NCBI GenBank assembly: GCA_036426205.1 | Contig: CM071568.1 | Coordinates: 230,612,148 to 230,676,147, forward strand | Direction: 5' to 3' | Source: Ascaphus truei | Lineage: Eukaryota; Chordata; Amphibia; Anura; Ascaphidae | Length of the DNA: 64,000 nt | Part shown: in pieces, positions 24,342 to 35,220 of the stretch | How the letters are laid out: each line of letters opens with the position of its first letter | Position numbering within the stretch: the first letter of the stretch is position 1 | Notes under the pieces: generated by a model | Told to the model about the DNA's origin: nothing | What the model saw: the letters and a program-made list of their open reading frames with translations, nothing else | The model's database searches: none | Position numbers and translations under genes: made by a program

Positions 24342-24902
24342 TCAACAATGGTCTTTTCCATTTAACCTCTGGAACGTGGCAGGTGTACCACAAATGCCTT
24401 GGGGCATCTGGATGAACTGGTAAAACCGGAGGGGGCAGACATACGCTGTCTTCTCCTGGTCTTTGGGGCTTATGGGTACCTGGTAGTATCTAGACCTCAG
24501 GTCCAGCCCGCTGAACCACTGACTGCCTGATGAGGTGCTGAGGATCTCTTCAATCTGCAGCAAGGTATATTGGTCTGGTACTGTGCAGCGGTTCAGGGTG
24601 CGGTAGTCCATGCATAGACGAACAGACCCGTCGTTCTTCTGTACTAACACAATAGGAGAGGCATAGGGGCTACGGTACTCCGTTAAGATACCCACCGTCT
24701 CCATCACCTTCAGGACGCCGCTCACGTCCTCCACATCTCTGGGAGCAATGCGCCTGGAACTCTCCTGAAATGGTGTGGCGTCGTTCAATTGGATCATGTG
24801 TTGAGCACTCTTGCTGCAGTCCACATCCATCTCACTGGTGGAGAACACCTCCTGGCGCTCTGCCAATTTGTTACCTAGCCGTGTCTTCCACTCCGCGGGC
24901 AA
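24342..24902 (-). pseudogene. gypsy RT fingers and palm
   Basis: Reads GILTEYRSPYASPIVLVQK, DGSVRLCMDYRTLN, WFSGLDLRSRYYQVPI and FIQMPQGICGTPATFQRL. These are RT motifs 1 to 4; the Asp in LDL is the first catalytic acid. The usual SGYHQ is changed to SRYYQ and MPFGL to MPQGI. The frame stops a few residues after TFQRL; the expected MEKTI continuation is in the next frame. Confidence 0.88.
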
Positions 24903-25245
24903 GGTCGATTTCCCAGAAGTCGAACTGCAATCTGGTAAGGGCTTCTTGTACGGTAGCCGCGTTCACATAAGCCAAGGATTCTATTGGCGTATCCGGGTAT
25001 ATCCGACCCAGTACTTGCCCGAAGTCAAACCATATAGGCTGGGGCATGATATTCTGTATGGTCACCTTGAACCGGCGTGGAAGTGCAGACTTCCACGCTT
25101 TCATTTCTGGTACCACCTTGAACCCTCTCTTGGCGTCCTCTTCGGAAGTGGTCTCTAATGAAATGTACCAGTTGGCCTCGTCACGGCCCGGGTAGTTGGG
25201 TACAGCGGCCATGTGCTTCACTCCCCCTGGTGGAATCTCTGTCAA
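24871..25245 (-). pseudogene. gypsy spacer between protease and RT
   Basis: A 124-codon frame reading EIPPGGVKHMAAVPNY, ALPRRFKVTIQNIMPQPIW and RIYPDTPIESLAYVN, then overlapping the RT frame. Its position and open length suit the protease-RT linker. I recognise no catalytic motif in it. Confidence 0.6.
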
Positions 25246-25438
25246 CCCCTTCTCTAGGTTGAAGAATTGTCCAAATCCTTCTTGGGCAGAGATTCAATCC
25301 TCCTTGAATACGGGGTGAATCTTCAGAGAGGATAGGAGTAATTCGCCGACTTCTTGCAGATAGGCCCGGATCAGGGCTCGCACCACATCTGCACACCCCG
25401 ATATGATGGAGCTTGGATGTACCAGGGCTCAGGACATA

Positions 25439-25666
25439 TTAAGGCTTCACTTCCATAGGGTGAGATTTGGTTGTATTGAGCTGCGGTATATCCAACTGCA
25501 CTTGAATTACGCCATCGATGGGGTAGTCTTCACTACAAAGACCCCATAATTTCATCTTTTTGGCTGACTGCATAGGCAGATGCTTTAGATGTAGGTCGTA
25601 GAATGGCCAGTTGATGGTCACTTGTGACCCAGTGTCCAGCAACTCAGTAGAGTAGATGCCCTCCAC
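25439..25666 (-). pseudogene. gypsy aspartic protease
   Basis: Contains ELLDTGSQVTIN, the DTG active site of retropepsins. YDLHLKHLP and LWGLCSEDYPIDGVIQVQL follow, as in vertebrate gypsy proteases. It is open from just upstream of the DTG to a stop at 25439 and separated by stops from the linker and from gag. Confidence 0.85.
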
Positions 25667-25799
25667 TAGTACTCTTACTATGGCCGCAGGTCCTACTGTA
25701 TTTTGTAAGCATCCGATAGAGCCTCCTTTGCGGGACTAGGCACGGGGGCACTATCTGAGGATGTGGACAGCTGTTCTGCCGGATGCAAGGTGAGGGCCA

Positions 25800-25905
25800 T
25801 GGCTTAGGGGGTAGAAGTGGCTAACTTCGGGCAATCGCGGGCAAAGTAACTCTTGGTGGCAGGTAAAGCAACGGTTGTTTCGGGTCGCATTGAAGCCAGG
25901 TTTAG
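25800..25905 (-). pseudogene. gag zinc-knuckle remnant
   Basis: NNRCFTCHQ, then in a shifted frame YFARDCP. Together these are the parts of a CCHC knuckle: CFTC, then a Tyr where His is expected, then Cys. One frameshift divides it. Position between capsid and protease is as expected. Confidence 0.6.
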
Positions 25906-25936
25906 GAGTCGAGCTCCGAGGCATTGAGGGGGTCTG

Positions 25937-26683
25937 TCATTGAGGACCATGTGGGGTATTGTCCTCAGGATTCTCCTTCACACTAGGTTTCTTGGAGGCA
26001 GTCGCTTTGTTCTCCCTGTTGTAAGATTCCCGGGACGTATTGGGAGTCTGAAACTGCAGGATGATCTCTTGATCCTGTATTTCGTCCATTAGATCCTCAA
26101 AATTAGGAGGGTTCTCCGTAGAAACAGTGCAGCAGATCCTGGCCATGAGGGGGTGTCTGTACGACGCTCCCTGCAGGAATTGCTTGCTTCGATAATCATC
26201 TAGTTCCGCAGCGCAGGTGACCTTGTTGACCAGGGTCAACAGTGCCAGCTGCAGCTGTCGAAGACATTCAGATAATTCTTCCCCCTCCTTTTGTTTAAGA
26301 GCATGGAACTGGGCCAGCAATGCAATAGGGCCGTCCTTAGTGCCATAGGCTTTGGTTAATGCCCGAATCAGAGCTTGGGCATCAGCTTCGGCATGGCACT
26401 CACGATATAATCGCACTATGTTGGCGGCCATGGGCTGCAGACACTCTACAATTTGCTGTTTCTTGATGGCGTCCGTACAAGTCCATTCTGGCAGCACTTG
26501 CACCGCATGGTCTCTCCACTCTGCAAACTCCTCTTCTCCCAGTGGCGTGGGTCGCACCCCAGAAAAGGCTTTTAGCTTGTGATAGTGATAACCCTGGGAG
26601 AACTTCACAAATTTGTCAGCCAATCTCTGTAATACTTCCTCTAGGTCCGTGCCTCCAGACGAGCGTCGACTATGGCACTCCAA
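25937..26683 (-). pseudogene. gypsy gag (PNMA-like capsid)
   Basis: 248 codons from the first Met; the frame is open further upstream to about 26850, so the true start may be earlier. Key stretches are LKAFSGVRPTPLGEEEFAEW, HAVQVLPEW, QIVECLQPMAANIVRLYREC, LTKAYGTKDGP and FHALKQKEGEELSECLRQL. These follow the capsid layout of PNMA proteins (F-G--P-P-GE-EFE-W near the start, a QKEGE-LS motif later). The C-terminal part is basic and Pro/Asn-rich, then stops before the zinc-knuckle remnant. Known: PNMA genes are domesticated gypsy gags. Inferred: this is from the source-type lineage, not a domesticated gene, because it lies in an intact LTR layout. Confidence 0.83.
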
Positions 26684-27134
26684 CTGGCCATTGTGAGCTG
26701 GCCCTGGATTAGCTTTGTCCTTTCTGGGGCTATGCTCGGGAATGACCAGGCTGGCCTCGCCGATACTGGTCGGGGACTGAAATTCTCCATCTATATGGGT
26801 AGGTTGGGGTATATGGCAACCAGTGGGTAGGGCTTCTGGGAAATGCAGGGCCCCTCATGTTCACTTAACTCGTTGCCCGTGGCAACTATGACTATACTCC
26901 AACGGTAGGTAGGGTCCTACTTTCGCCCTAGGGGCCGGGCTCCAGCTAAACCGAGAAACCGCCATATGGAGCGCAGACTTGCTGTTGGGGGATGCCGGCC
27001 GTAATGTCCCCTACTGCGACCACGTGGCGGGGAGATTCTTGGAATTTCACTGCCCACTGACGGACCTCTTGTTTGGAGGGTACGAACATGGTTCCCTAAA
27101 TTTAGCTCTATTATCTCAGGCACACCAAGTCTGA
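26684..27134 (-). other. gypsy 5' leader and upstream gag extension
   Basis: Sequence between the candidate primer site and the first gag Met. A frame continuous with gag is open from about 26850. An ATG lies close to its upstream stop but one base out of frame, consistent with a small indel at the original start. Confidence 0.5.
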
Positions 27135-27152
27135 ATCTCAGCAGCGCCTCCA
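27135..27152 (-). promoter_or_regulatory. candidate tRNA primer-binding site
   Basis: On the minus strand TGGAGGCGCTGCTGAGAT starts two bases inside the 5' LTR. TGG at this place would pair with a tRNA CCA end. I could not match it confidently to a particular tRNA. Confidence 0.5.
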
Positions 27153-27154
27153 AA

Positions 27155-27973
27155 CGTAGCCCCTTTTCCCAATGCCTATGGGAACTACGCGGGTGACTGC
27201 GCGTGTTGCTCACAGGAGGCCTAAGCCTCCACCTCTGGGAGCCTGCGGTGTGCTCTTACTCTTTGCGTTCAGCGCCTCTGCCTATGAGGGATCCCAGCAT
27301 TGGCGGGATAACCCCCCACAGGAACCGATACACAGTAATGAATAATACACACATAATGTATATAACTAATGTTTACTAAACACACATACAATAACAACTG
27401 TAACCCGAACGGTACACCCAATACCCCAAAGTGATGGGTGATTCCCCCAAAGTTCTGAGGGTGCGGTGGCACCAATACCCCTGGTGTCCTTCCCAGGAAC
27501 TCCCACCCAAATGTGAGGTTGCGCTACCCCTGTGAACCGTTGGTGCACGTGTACACCTTCTTGGGCACTCCTGTACCCAGGTGCAGCTGTCGGTAAGGAA
27601 CAGTCGAGTCCCACGCTGCTGGGCCTCCGACACCAATCCCCTCACTCCTTAGGGTCCTGATCCTCCTCACGAGGTGAGCTCCAGCAGGAGGGTCTCACCG
27701 GAATGTCTATGAATCCTGTGACCTGGTCCCAGGCTCCAAGGCACTGCGTGGCCGTGTGGCTGGCCGGTCACCGGTGCAACAATATCACATAAAGGGATAG
27801 TTCCTGGGACTTGTGCCGCGCTCCGTCTTGTGGAGCTATCTCAAGATGGGCTCTGCACACTACATGCGTGCCTGCCCAAGATGGCCGCCCCCACACTCCC
27901 GATCCTGCGCGGAGCTCCGGCAGCAACCCAACAGCCCCCCTCACCGGAGCTAAGGAGGGGGGACTCTGCTACA
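27155..27973 (-). repeat. 5' LTR of the gypsy element (819 bp, internally deleted)
   Basis: Aligns with the 3' LTR from CGTAGCCCC (TGTAGC expected) to CTCTGCTACA. It lacks about 230 bases present in the 3' LTR: the junction near 27801-27806 passes directly from AAAGGGATAGT to TCCTGGGACTTGT. A 14-base gap is also seen near its + strand left end. Confidence 0.88.
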
Positions 27974-28434
27974 CTACTATTCATCGGAAAACTGTTTGCT
28001 TTCAGGATCTTGCAGGAGTGGTTGGCTTTATTTGTGTTGACTGGGGGGGGGGGGGCGGCGGAGGCGTGGGGGGTGGTGGTGGTGGAGGCATAGGCACAGG
28101 CACAAGGTGTCCTGTGAATGTAGAATACGCCTGTAACGTGATGATGGTTGAAATGTCAAAATATGGAAAGCTTTAAAAGAAAAAATATGGAAATGAGGAG
28201 AAACAAGCATGTTCTCTGTAAAAGAAAATAAAGCCTACCCTTTTTCAGCGCTGCTATACTTTTAAGACCCCCATGGTAACCAAGATACGTTTTTCCTTTT
28301 TTCTCTCCACATCCTACTGTACCTTGTTGTAATCTCCCTTTGAATTCTATCATGAAGGTGATGTACAATGTGTAGATTGAATCTAAAGCATGCGTATTTA
28401 TAACCCACTGATGAAATGCAGCACGGGATATGAA

Positions 28435-28476
<42 letters not shown>

Positions 28477-30917
28477 ACATCTGGTATGCCTTTACCACAG
28501 CTTCTCATGATAAAATGTGCCAATTCCACCTTTCTCTGGTGGCGATCCGCACATCTTTAACCCTGGACATTTGTACGAGTTGAGTGGCAAAGCAATAGAA
28601 AAGATTTATTTAATATTGTGTCCTATCTGCTAATCTGAATGTTCCTGCTTTGAAAAGAAGAAAACTAACACCAAGTCAGATCTGGCACCCAACACATTAT
28701 ACTTAAAATGAAGACACAGGGTTTTTTTTTATACGCAGATAAAATTTATGCATTAATTTAATCCATTATATTCCACCTATATCGGTAGTTACATATTATA
28801 ATTTTTTTTTAAGTGTTTTTTCTTAAATAGTTTTTCCATTTCAGTTGTTTAGAATGGCTTTTTTCAGTCCCCCCCCCCCCCCCTTATAAATGTCTTCCAT
28901 CCATACATTTTCCTGGCACACCTTATATAGTGTGGCTTCTTTGCACAAAACAATAGTTCCAGCTATGAGCCAATAGTGTGCGGCTTCATTGCTCTGTAAC
29001 GTCTCTAGAAACCAATAGAGATGGTAGAAAAGGCGCTTAGAAAGCTGGGAGGGTCATTGTTTAACTCTGAAATAAACTGTTGAATACTGAATATGAAATA
29101 CTGCCTTTAGGCCCTGGCAATATTTAGGATGTTCCAGAGGTGTTTGTAATGGAAACCATGATTCCTAACCTCAGTGGTGGTCGCTGTGGGTAATGTTGTC
29201 TTTGACTAGTACAGAGTAGACACACAGACACTTTTTGTCGTGCTTATGGTGCTCCGTCCACCTGCATAAATTTAAAGCACATTTATAGAACGTAAATGGT
29301 CTGAAATATTTTTGATTGGAGAACTTTAGTTTCAATTGTAATATAAATTGTTATTGTTAAGACTGTGCATTGCACATTGTCTATTTTATGGCAGTGCTCC
29401 ATTTGATGATCTGTTGGGTAATCTTGTCAAATATGCTGCCAGGTCAAACATTTCAACGTTCTCTGCAAATAAAATCAAAAGTTAGCATGATCTTAGATTG
29501 TCAATATATCAGACATGTTTGCAGTTTGTGTTGGTGGATGTTTTTTAGCCCTCCCTTTTTTTGTTGTTGTAAGAAACAAAAATAGTTATCTGACAAATTA
29601 TAGATTTTGTTAGTAGTGACTGTCGTCATAGTCCTTCTACAAATTCCCAATTTAGATCTCCAATGTATACTTGTTTCTTTGGCTGTCCAGCATCCTTTTG
29701 GACTAGCAACTGTAGTTCTTCTCCTCACGCAAATGTTTGTGCATTAATAGTCTTGCCTTTTGTGAAGTGAAAGCTTGTATACCCTTGCCTGTGTCCGGGT
29801 AACCACAATCTTTAAAGGCCAGAGACCAGACAAGAAAACCTTCTAGCTGCTGTGATGCCAAGTGGGACTGAAATGTGGTCTCCAAGTGGCATTGTCACCC
29901 GTAAATGCATTCTTCTAACAAATCTACCAAAGCTCTGTAATCGACGTGAATCAATTGTTTGAGGCATCAACCTGTTCTGCCATACAGTGGAAATAGGGTA
30001 GATATTGGGTGAAAGACCAGAGCACATAATTTATTTTTTAAACTTATTTTTTTTATAATCATGTGACCATGTATAATTCTACATTCTTACCTAGCAATGG
30101 TTTGGTGCTCCTGTTATATATCTGCCAAAATCCTGATTGATGGCCTAACAAAATGGCTGCCTTTTAACTTTGTGCTGCAATCAGTGAAATGCAGCCGCTG
30201 ATTACGGTATATAACATTATATTAGTAAGTGTAATGCATTTTTACTGGTTTCAGAGTTATAGACAGTCTGCTGTTTGGAACACAGCAACAGATCTGTTTG
30301 TGATACTTTGTTGCCAAAGGGCATAGCTCAAAAAGGCATGTCGGAGTCTGTTTCAAAAGAGGAAGTGGATATGGCTTTCTAAATGGTTGCTGTAGTAACC
30401 AAAGGATAATTAGTGCATTAAAAATAGCAGGAGTTAAAATAAATAAATGCAGACAGTATTATCTAATAGCCTACTACAGAACGGATTTATTTAAAAAAAA
30501 AAAAAATTTGGGATTTTTCTAACTTTTGCTGCTTTAAGTGAGTAACTCCTCAAATACGTTTGTGCATAATTGTAAATACAGAGTTATGATTTCCTTCAAT
30601 GGGGAAATAAATGACCATCAGTGCACTGGAACAATTAGTAATTTTGTGGGTCCTTGGATACAAAAATAAATAAAGAAACATTCCTCAGTTGTAGACCCAG
30701 GCTGACCACTACGTATTTCGGCGCATGTCTCATTTTGGTGATGAATGTGTCAATTCTCTTTGGCTAGATCCCTGCATTTATAATTTTGGGCAAAACAGGG
30801 TGCCTTTTGTGACAGAGCCTCATCTACATACTGAGGAGGACTAACATTTTTATTATGGGCTTTTGCAAGAAAGTGTTAAATTGCAGTTCTATTTGTACAC
30901 TTGACTACTGATTGTAG
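27974..30917. other. no gene seen
   Basis: A G/GGT-rich tract at about 28042-28090 and a GT microsatellite at 28437-28474 lie near the left. The remainder is AT-rich. Overlapping short frames on the minus strand at 29500-30030 resemble nothing I can name. Confidence 0.45.
28437..28474. repeat. (GT)n microsatellite
   Basis: About eighteen GT units. Confidence 0.95.
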
Positions 30918-30925
30918 CTCTAGAG

Positions 30926-31252
30926 CAGGGGTCCCCAAACTACGGCCGGGGGCCACATCGGGCCCCCCACAAGATTTTATCCAGCCCGCAGCAACTTGAA
31001 ATAATTTATATTTTTGCTCATTATATATAATTTCCCAGGGTAAGCGCGGCATCCTTTCTTTGTAATTTGTCACATTTTCTCTTTTGTTCTGAATCATATC
31101 ATGCTGATTACCCCAAAAAGAGCCAAATAAAACTTATTCATTCATTTATAAAATATATATATATATATAAAAACATTTATTTTTCCTTTGGCCCGCGAAA
31201 ATGTGTAGAATATACGATGTGTTCCTCATACTAAAAAGTTTCGAGACCACTA
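30926..31252. mobile_element. non-autonomous hAT element (GGGTCCCCAAACT termini)
   Basis: CAGGGGTCCCCAAACTACGG at the left, with the complement of the right end TAGTGGTCTCGAAACT matching 12 of 16. The flanks are CTCTAGAG and AACTAGAG, six of eight. The interior has GGGGGCCACATCGGGCCC and, near the right, TTTGGCCCGCG, typical of vertebrate hAT non-autonomous copies. Confidence 0.82.
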
Positions 31253-31738
31253 AACTAGAGCACTGCATAGCGCGTCCGTGCACTGTCTGACCAGGTCCTG
31301 AATTCTGCAGGGGAAATTATTGCTTGAGATGGCAATATTTTTACATTGAGTTTAGAAAGCCAAATGGAGGGGCTTGAAATGTAGTTCTTGTGAGTCACTT
31401 GACCACTCATTTCTTTATAAAGGGACAGCCCCATATACCCAAGAAGAAAAAAAATCGGGAATCCCTCAAATTGTAACCACTGTAATCCAATATATTGAAT
31501 GGCTTTGAAGCATTCATATGGCCTACCCGTAGCTTTTCTGTAGTCTGTGCATTTAATATGAATTGGATTAACGACACCAAATGATTTCTTCCCTGCCTTA
31601 TAACTTGTATTTGTTCTCGCTTAACTCCACCCTGTTAGGTGACACACACCGGTCCTGATGCACTACACGTGTGCCAGGATCTGCTTCAGAATGCACTCTC
31701 CTGGTTACCATGGGGGTAACTATGGCCATGGTTTAAAA

Positions 31739-32046
31739 CATGGGTGCGCAAACTTTTGCAGCTTTGCCCCCCACCCCCCTGCCTGCTGCCCCCGGTGCTC
31801 GCCCTTGCCTCCGTTCCCTGCGTCAAATGACGTCGCGAGGACATGTGACGTCGCGAGGACATGTGACGTCATGCCGCGTTGCCATGGTAAAGCGTTAGTA
31901 GCCACCTGAATCTAGGTAAATTGAGGTTGCAGAGGCCTCACGCGATCCCGCGGCATTTAATTCAATGCCGTTGGGAAGAGCGCGGTGCCTCTGCAACCAC
32001 CTGCGCCCACCTACAAAAATCTCCCCCCACCAGTTTCGCACCGCTG
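31739..32046. mobile_element. non-autonomous hAT element with perfect 8-bp duplication
   Basis: Ends CATGGGTGCGCAAACTTTT and (inverted) CAGCGGTGCGAAACTGG. Flanks are both GTTTAAAA (31731-31738 and 32047-32054). The interior has a 19-base direct duplication around GACGTCGCGAGGACATGT and GTTGCCATGG. Sequence 31261-31730 holds nothing recognised. Confidence 0.9.
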
Positions 32047-32186
32047 GTTTAAAATACAAAGAGTGTAAAAATGAACAAATACATTTTTAAACTGCAAATA
32101 TACTTTTGTATTTCCTTTTTGGCGTTCTTGACATTATATAAAAGTACCATCTCGGTGTGCTCTGACTGAGCCTCTCTACTTTAAAA

Positions 32187-32452
32187 CAGGGATGCGCAGT
32201 GTTTTCTTACTGCGCCCCCCTGCTTGCTCTCCCCCCATTTGGCTCCAGCGTCAAATGACGCCGCAGGGTCACGTGCCATCACGTTGCCATGGGAATGCGG
32301 CATCACGTGGCGACACCAGGTAGCCATGACAATGCGTCGCTGGAAGGCAAGGTAAGTGAAGTTACAGAGGCTTCACCCGATCACCTGGCATATAATTTAA
32401 ATGCCCATGGGGAAGCGTGGGGCCTCTGTAGCCGCCTCTTTGCGCACCCCTG
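32187..32452. mobile_element. non-autonomous hAT element with perfect 8-bp duplication
   Basis: Ends CAGGGATGCGCAGTG and (inverted) CAGGGGTGCGCAAA. Flanks are both CTTTAAAA (32179-32186 and 32453-32460). It shares GCGTCAAATGACG and GTTGCCATGG with the neighbour 140 bp upstream and with the copies at 34671 and 39449. Confidence 0.9.
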
Positions 32453-32460
32453 CTTTAAAA

Positions 32461-34319
32461 CACACTCAAAGTTCACTGTGTTAGTCATCAGTTTCTGTAA
32501 AAAATAGTGACCCTTTGAATATCAGATGGGGGAAGGGGATTTATTTTGTTCCACCCTTTTTTGTCCATGTGATGGTCAATTGAGGTCTAGTTTCTGTTTA
32601 CACCCACTCTAATTGGTGACAAGTGACTTTTTTTTTTTAACCACGTTACAAGAAACTGTTTTTAAAACTTCAAAGAACAGACCCTTTACCATAGATCTCT
32701 TCTTGTGCCAGGATTTACCGAGATGGTTGAATGTTTGTTCACCTGCTTTGCTTGCGATTAAACTCTATGAAGTCATTGGGAGGTTCTCTGCGATATTGCC
32801 CCAATCTGCTCTCTCACATTTTTCTGACCAACCTCCCTGGTCCATGAAACAACCCTGGTGCCTGGCTGATATTGTCTACGTTTAAATACATTGTACAAAA
32901 TGTATATTTGAATGTTCACCGTTTTAATGTCTTTAAAGTCCTGCTAACCTGTGAAGAGAAGATTTAATATTATGGTGGTCATTATCACAAAAAAGTAACA
33001 GACGGCTTATAATAAGGTTTACAGAAAAAGTAAACAGGGTTTTGAACCTTGTTAAGTGTGCACCTGCACTGTGGGGTGTGATCATGTGTTGTTGCGGTGT
33101 AGTGTGTGTGTGATGGGTGTGCACAGGATAGGGTGACTACTCACTTTGCCTCACCATCGATGAGGTCACTGTACCCACGCTACAGGGGTGCGGGCGGCGG
33201 CTTGTTGTGTGCGGGCTGTGTGGGGTACGGCCGGCTGTGGGTGTGTTTGTTTTCTTTGGTTTTTGTTTTGTGTGTGTGTGTGTGTGGTTTCCTGGCTTTC
33301 TGATTTGTGTAGAGTGGTTTACTTTTTTAGGGGGGGGGGGGGGGTTGTTGATTAAATTGAAGCTTTATTCCTAAACCCAATTTGGAAATGTTGACTTTCT
33401 CTCTGTACAATTGGGACATTTGTGAGAACACCTCTAAGTTCTGTGTTACAGAGCATTTTATCAGGGTACCTTGTAATGGGAAATCACATCTACTTGTCTT
33501 CAGATTTTGTTCTGCTGGCAACAATTATCAGATGTAGCACAAGTAAAGCATGGAACATGCTGTTTCGTGAGTAGCCTTAAATATATCATATTTATTGCAC
33601 CCCTCCATACCAGTTTAAACTTAAATGATTAAAAAACAACGTCTTTTTAAAAAAAATTCAAAATGCGTACATTTAATTTTAAGAAATTAATTATTTTTTT
33701 TTAGTAATTAAATATGTACCGTTAATTTTTCCAAGAAATAGATGTGTTTCTTTGTGGTTGTTATCTATGAGTGTTTGCATTGGAGAAACTGCATTTTTTT
33801 TTCTCTCTAGTTTCTATTTTATGTTCTAAGTGTGGTGTGTCTGCATTATCCTGTATGTAATTTTAAAGAGTCTCTATAATTTGTCCTAAAAAAAATACAA
33901 AGCGGAGAGTTCCTGCAATGTAAAGATGCAAATCAAAATAACGTTGAATCGAGATGGTTATAAACTGAAGTGTTATCTCGCCTCTCGATCTGTTGCTTTT
34001 TTTTTTCTTCCTCCCCCAAGCTGCATGTTACAGGAGAGGTGGGGTTTATAATAAAGGACTGAAATGGAGCACAAGTGTTGAGCTTTACTGAATCAAAGGA
34101 TGTGACCTCTAGAGAAAGCCCTACATTCAACTTGGCTTGAAGAGCCACAATGATAGATGGTCACGTCTGGTGACCTCACAGATCTGTGTCTGAACAAAAA
34201 ATTCGAAGAAACTTGGAGGTAAAGTGTGTGTTAGACCATCTGAGGCTGCGGCCTGGCAGCGGGTTGCAAGCCGTGATCTGCGGTCTGTGCTGGAGCTGCA
34301 GGGGGGAAAGAAAAGCTTG
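32461..34319. other. no gene seen
   Basis: AT-rich, with a short GT tract at 33270-33286 and a G run at about 33332-33344. No recognised element or exon. Confidence 0.45.
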
Positions 34320-34556
34320 CGATGAGGGGGGAGGTGTGGCAGGGGTGCGGCCATGACGTTGCGCAGCTCGTTCGCCCTCCTTGGCTGAACAGCCGCCGTG
34401 ACGTGGCCAATGCACGGTCGCCACGCCAAATGACAAATCTTGTCTTTTGGCCAAGGAGGTCACGCGTCAGTCCTTGTGCACGCACACACGCCGACTGGGG
34501 CCTGGCCCATTGAGGGCTGTGCCTTGTGTGCGGCGCACGCCGCAGCAGCCACTGGG
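34320..34556. mobile_element. CpG-rich MITE fragment related to 44883-45137
   Basis: Shares the order CCATGACGT, then TTGGCTGAAC, then CACG..GCC with 44993-45075, within CpG-rich sequence. The right end reads GGACTTGCCC followed by TAA, compatible with a PIF/Harbinger-type GGGC terminus. The left end is not found, so it may be truncated. Confidence 0.45.
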
Positions 34557-34670
34557 GACTTGCCCTAAAGTAGCAGCAGGAAAGATTTATTTGAAACTAG
34601 CTTTTACTTGATGGCATAACGAATCCGTCCACTTTAGTTTTCTGTTTAGACTTCTGCTTTTAATCTAGAA

Positions 34671-35023
34671 CAGGGGTGCACAAACTGGGGGCGGGAGATT
34701 TGTGAGGGGGGGGCACGCAGGCGCTTGCAGTGGTCCCTCACTCTTCCCCACCGCATTTAAATGAAATGCCGGGAGATCGCGTGAGGCCTCTGCAACAAGA
34801 AAACTTGCCGAGATTGAGACGTTGTGACGCGTCTCCACGAAAACGCTGTGTCAAATGAGGCCACGGGGTCATGTGGCGTCACAGGCGTCAAATGACTCCG
34901 CGGGTCACGTGACCCCGGATCATCATCTTGACGCGGCTGCAGGTAGAAGGTGGGGGGGGGGGGGGTGCGAATTCAGAGCAGGCCAGACAGGGAGGCGCAG
35001 CAGGTAACGTTTGCGCTCCCTTG
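34671..35023. mobile_element. non-autonomous hAT element with perfect 8-bp duplication
   Basis: Ends CAGGGGTGCACAAACTGGG and (inverted) CAAGGGAGCGCAAACG. Flanks are both ATCTAGAA (34663-34670 and 35024-35031). The interior has GTCAAATGA twice and CACGTGACC. Confidence 0.9.
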
Positions 35024-35035
35024 ATCTAGAACATT

Positions 35036-35220
35036 ATTTATTTTATTTATTAAATGTTTTACCAGGAAGTAATGCATTCAGTTACCTTTCGTTTTCAAGT
35101 ATGTTGTGGGCACAGTTAAAATACATGGTTACATTAAATGAACAGGGTTATACATTATAGTTAAAGATATATTGCAGGTACAGTTAAAGATAATGCTGTA
35201 GGTGTATGTAACCTGTACCA
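35036..35220. repeat. interspersed repeat (ACCAGGAAGTAATGCATTCA)
   Basis: Contains TTTACCAGGAAGTAATGCAT and TCGTTTTCAAGTATGT, which I recognise as a recurrent amphibian repeat motif. There is no second copy in this window to define its ends. It directly follows the hAT copy. Confidence 0.4.

Larger units (their letters stand above)
20689..27973 (-). mobile_element. Ty3/gypsy LTR retrotransposon with PNMA-type gag, decayed
   Basis: Full-length layout on the minus strand: 5' LTR 27155-27973, primer site, gag, zinc-knuckle remnant, protease, RT, RNase H, integrase, polypurine tract, 3' LTR 20689-21723. Protease-RT-RNase H-integrase order is the Ty3/gypsy order. The gag resembles the capsid of the vertebrate PNMA gene family, which is known to derive from gypsy elements. 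Every pol domain is broken by frameshifts and both RT and integrase have lost a catalytic Asp, so it cannot move by its own products. By hand count the LTRs differ at about 10% of the first ~175 aligned bases, so it is old. The flanks show no clean duplication (GTTAC against CTACT). It is antisense to igf2bp3. Confidence 0.9.

Noticed and set aside
22067..25158. Many + strand frames opposite the gypsy pol region
   Set aside because: They are shadows of the minus-strand protease, RT, RNase H and integrase frames, which carry the recognisable motifs.
20684..27978. GTTAC / CTACT as the target duplication of the gypsy element
   Set aside because: The pentamers do not match; only a partial TAC similarity remains, which is not enough.
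29500..30030. Three overlapping minus-strand frames considered as a LINE fragment
   Set aside because: No RT, endonuclease or zinc-knuckle motif is visible.
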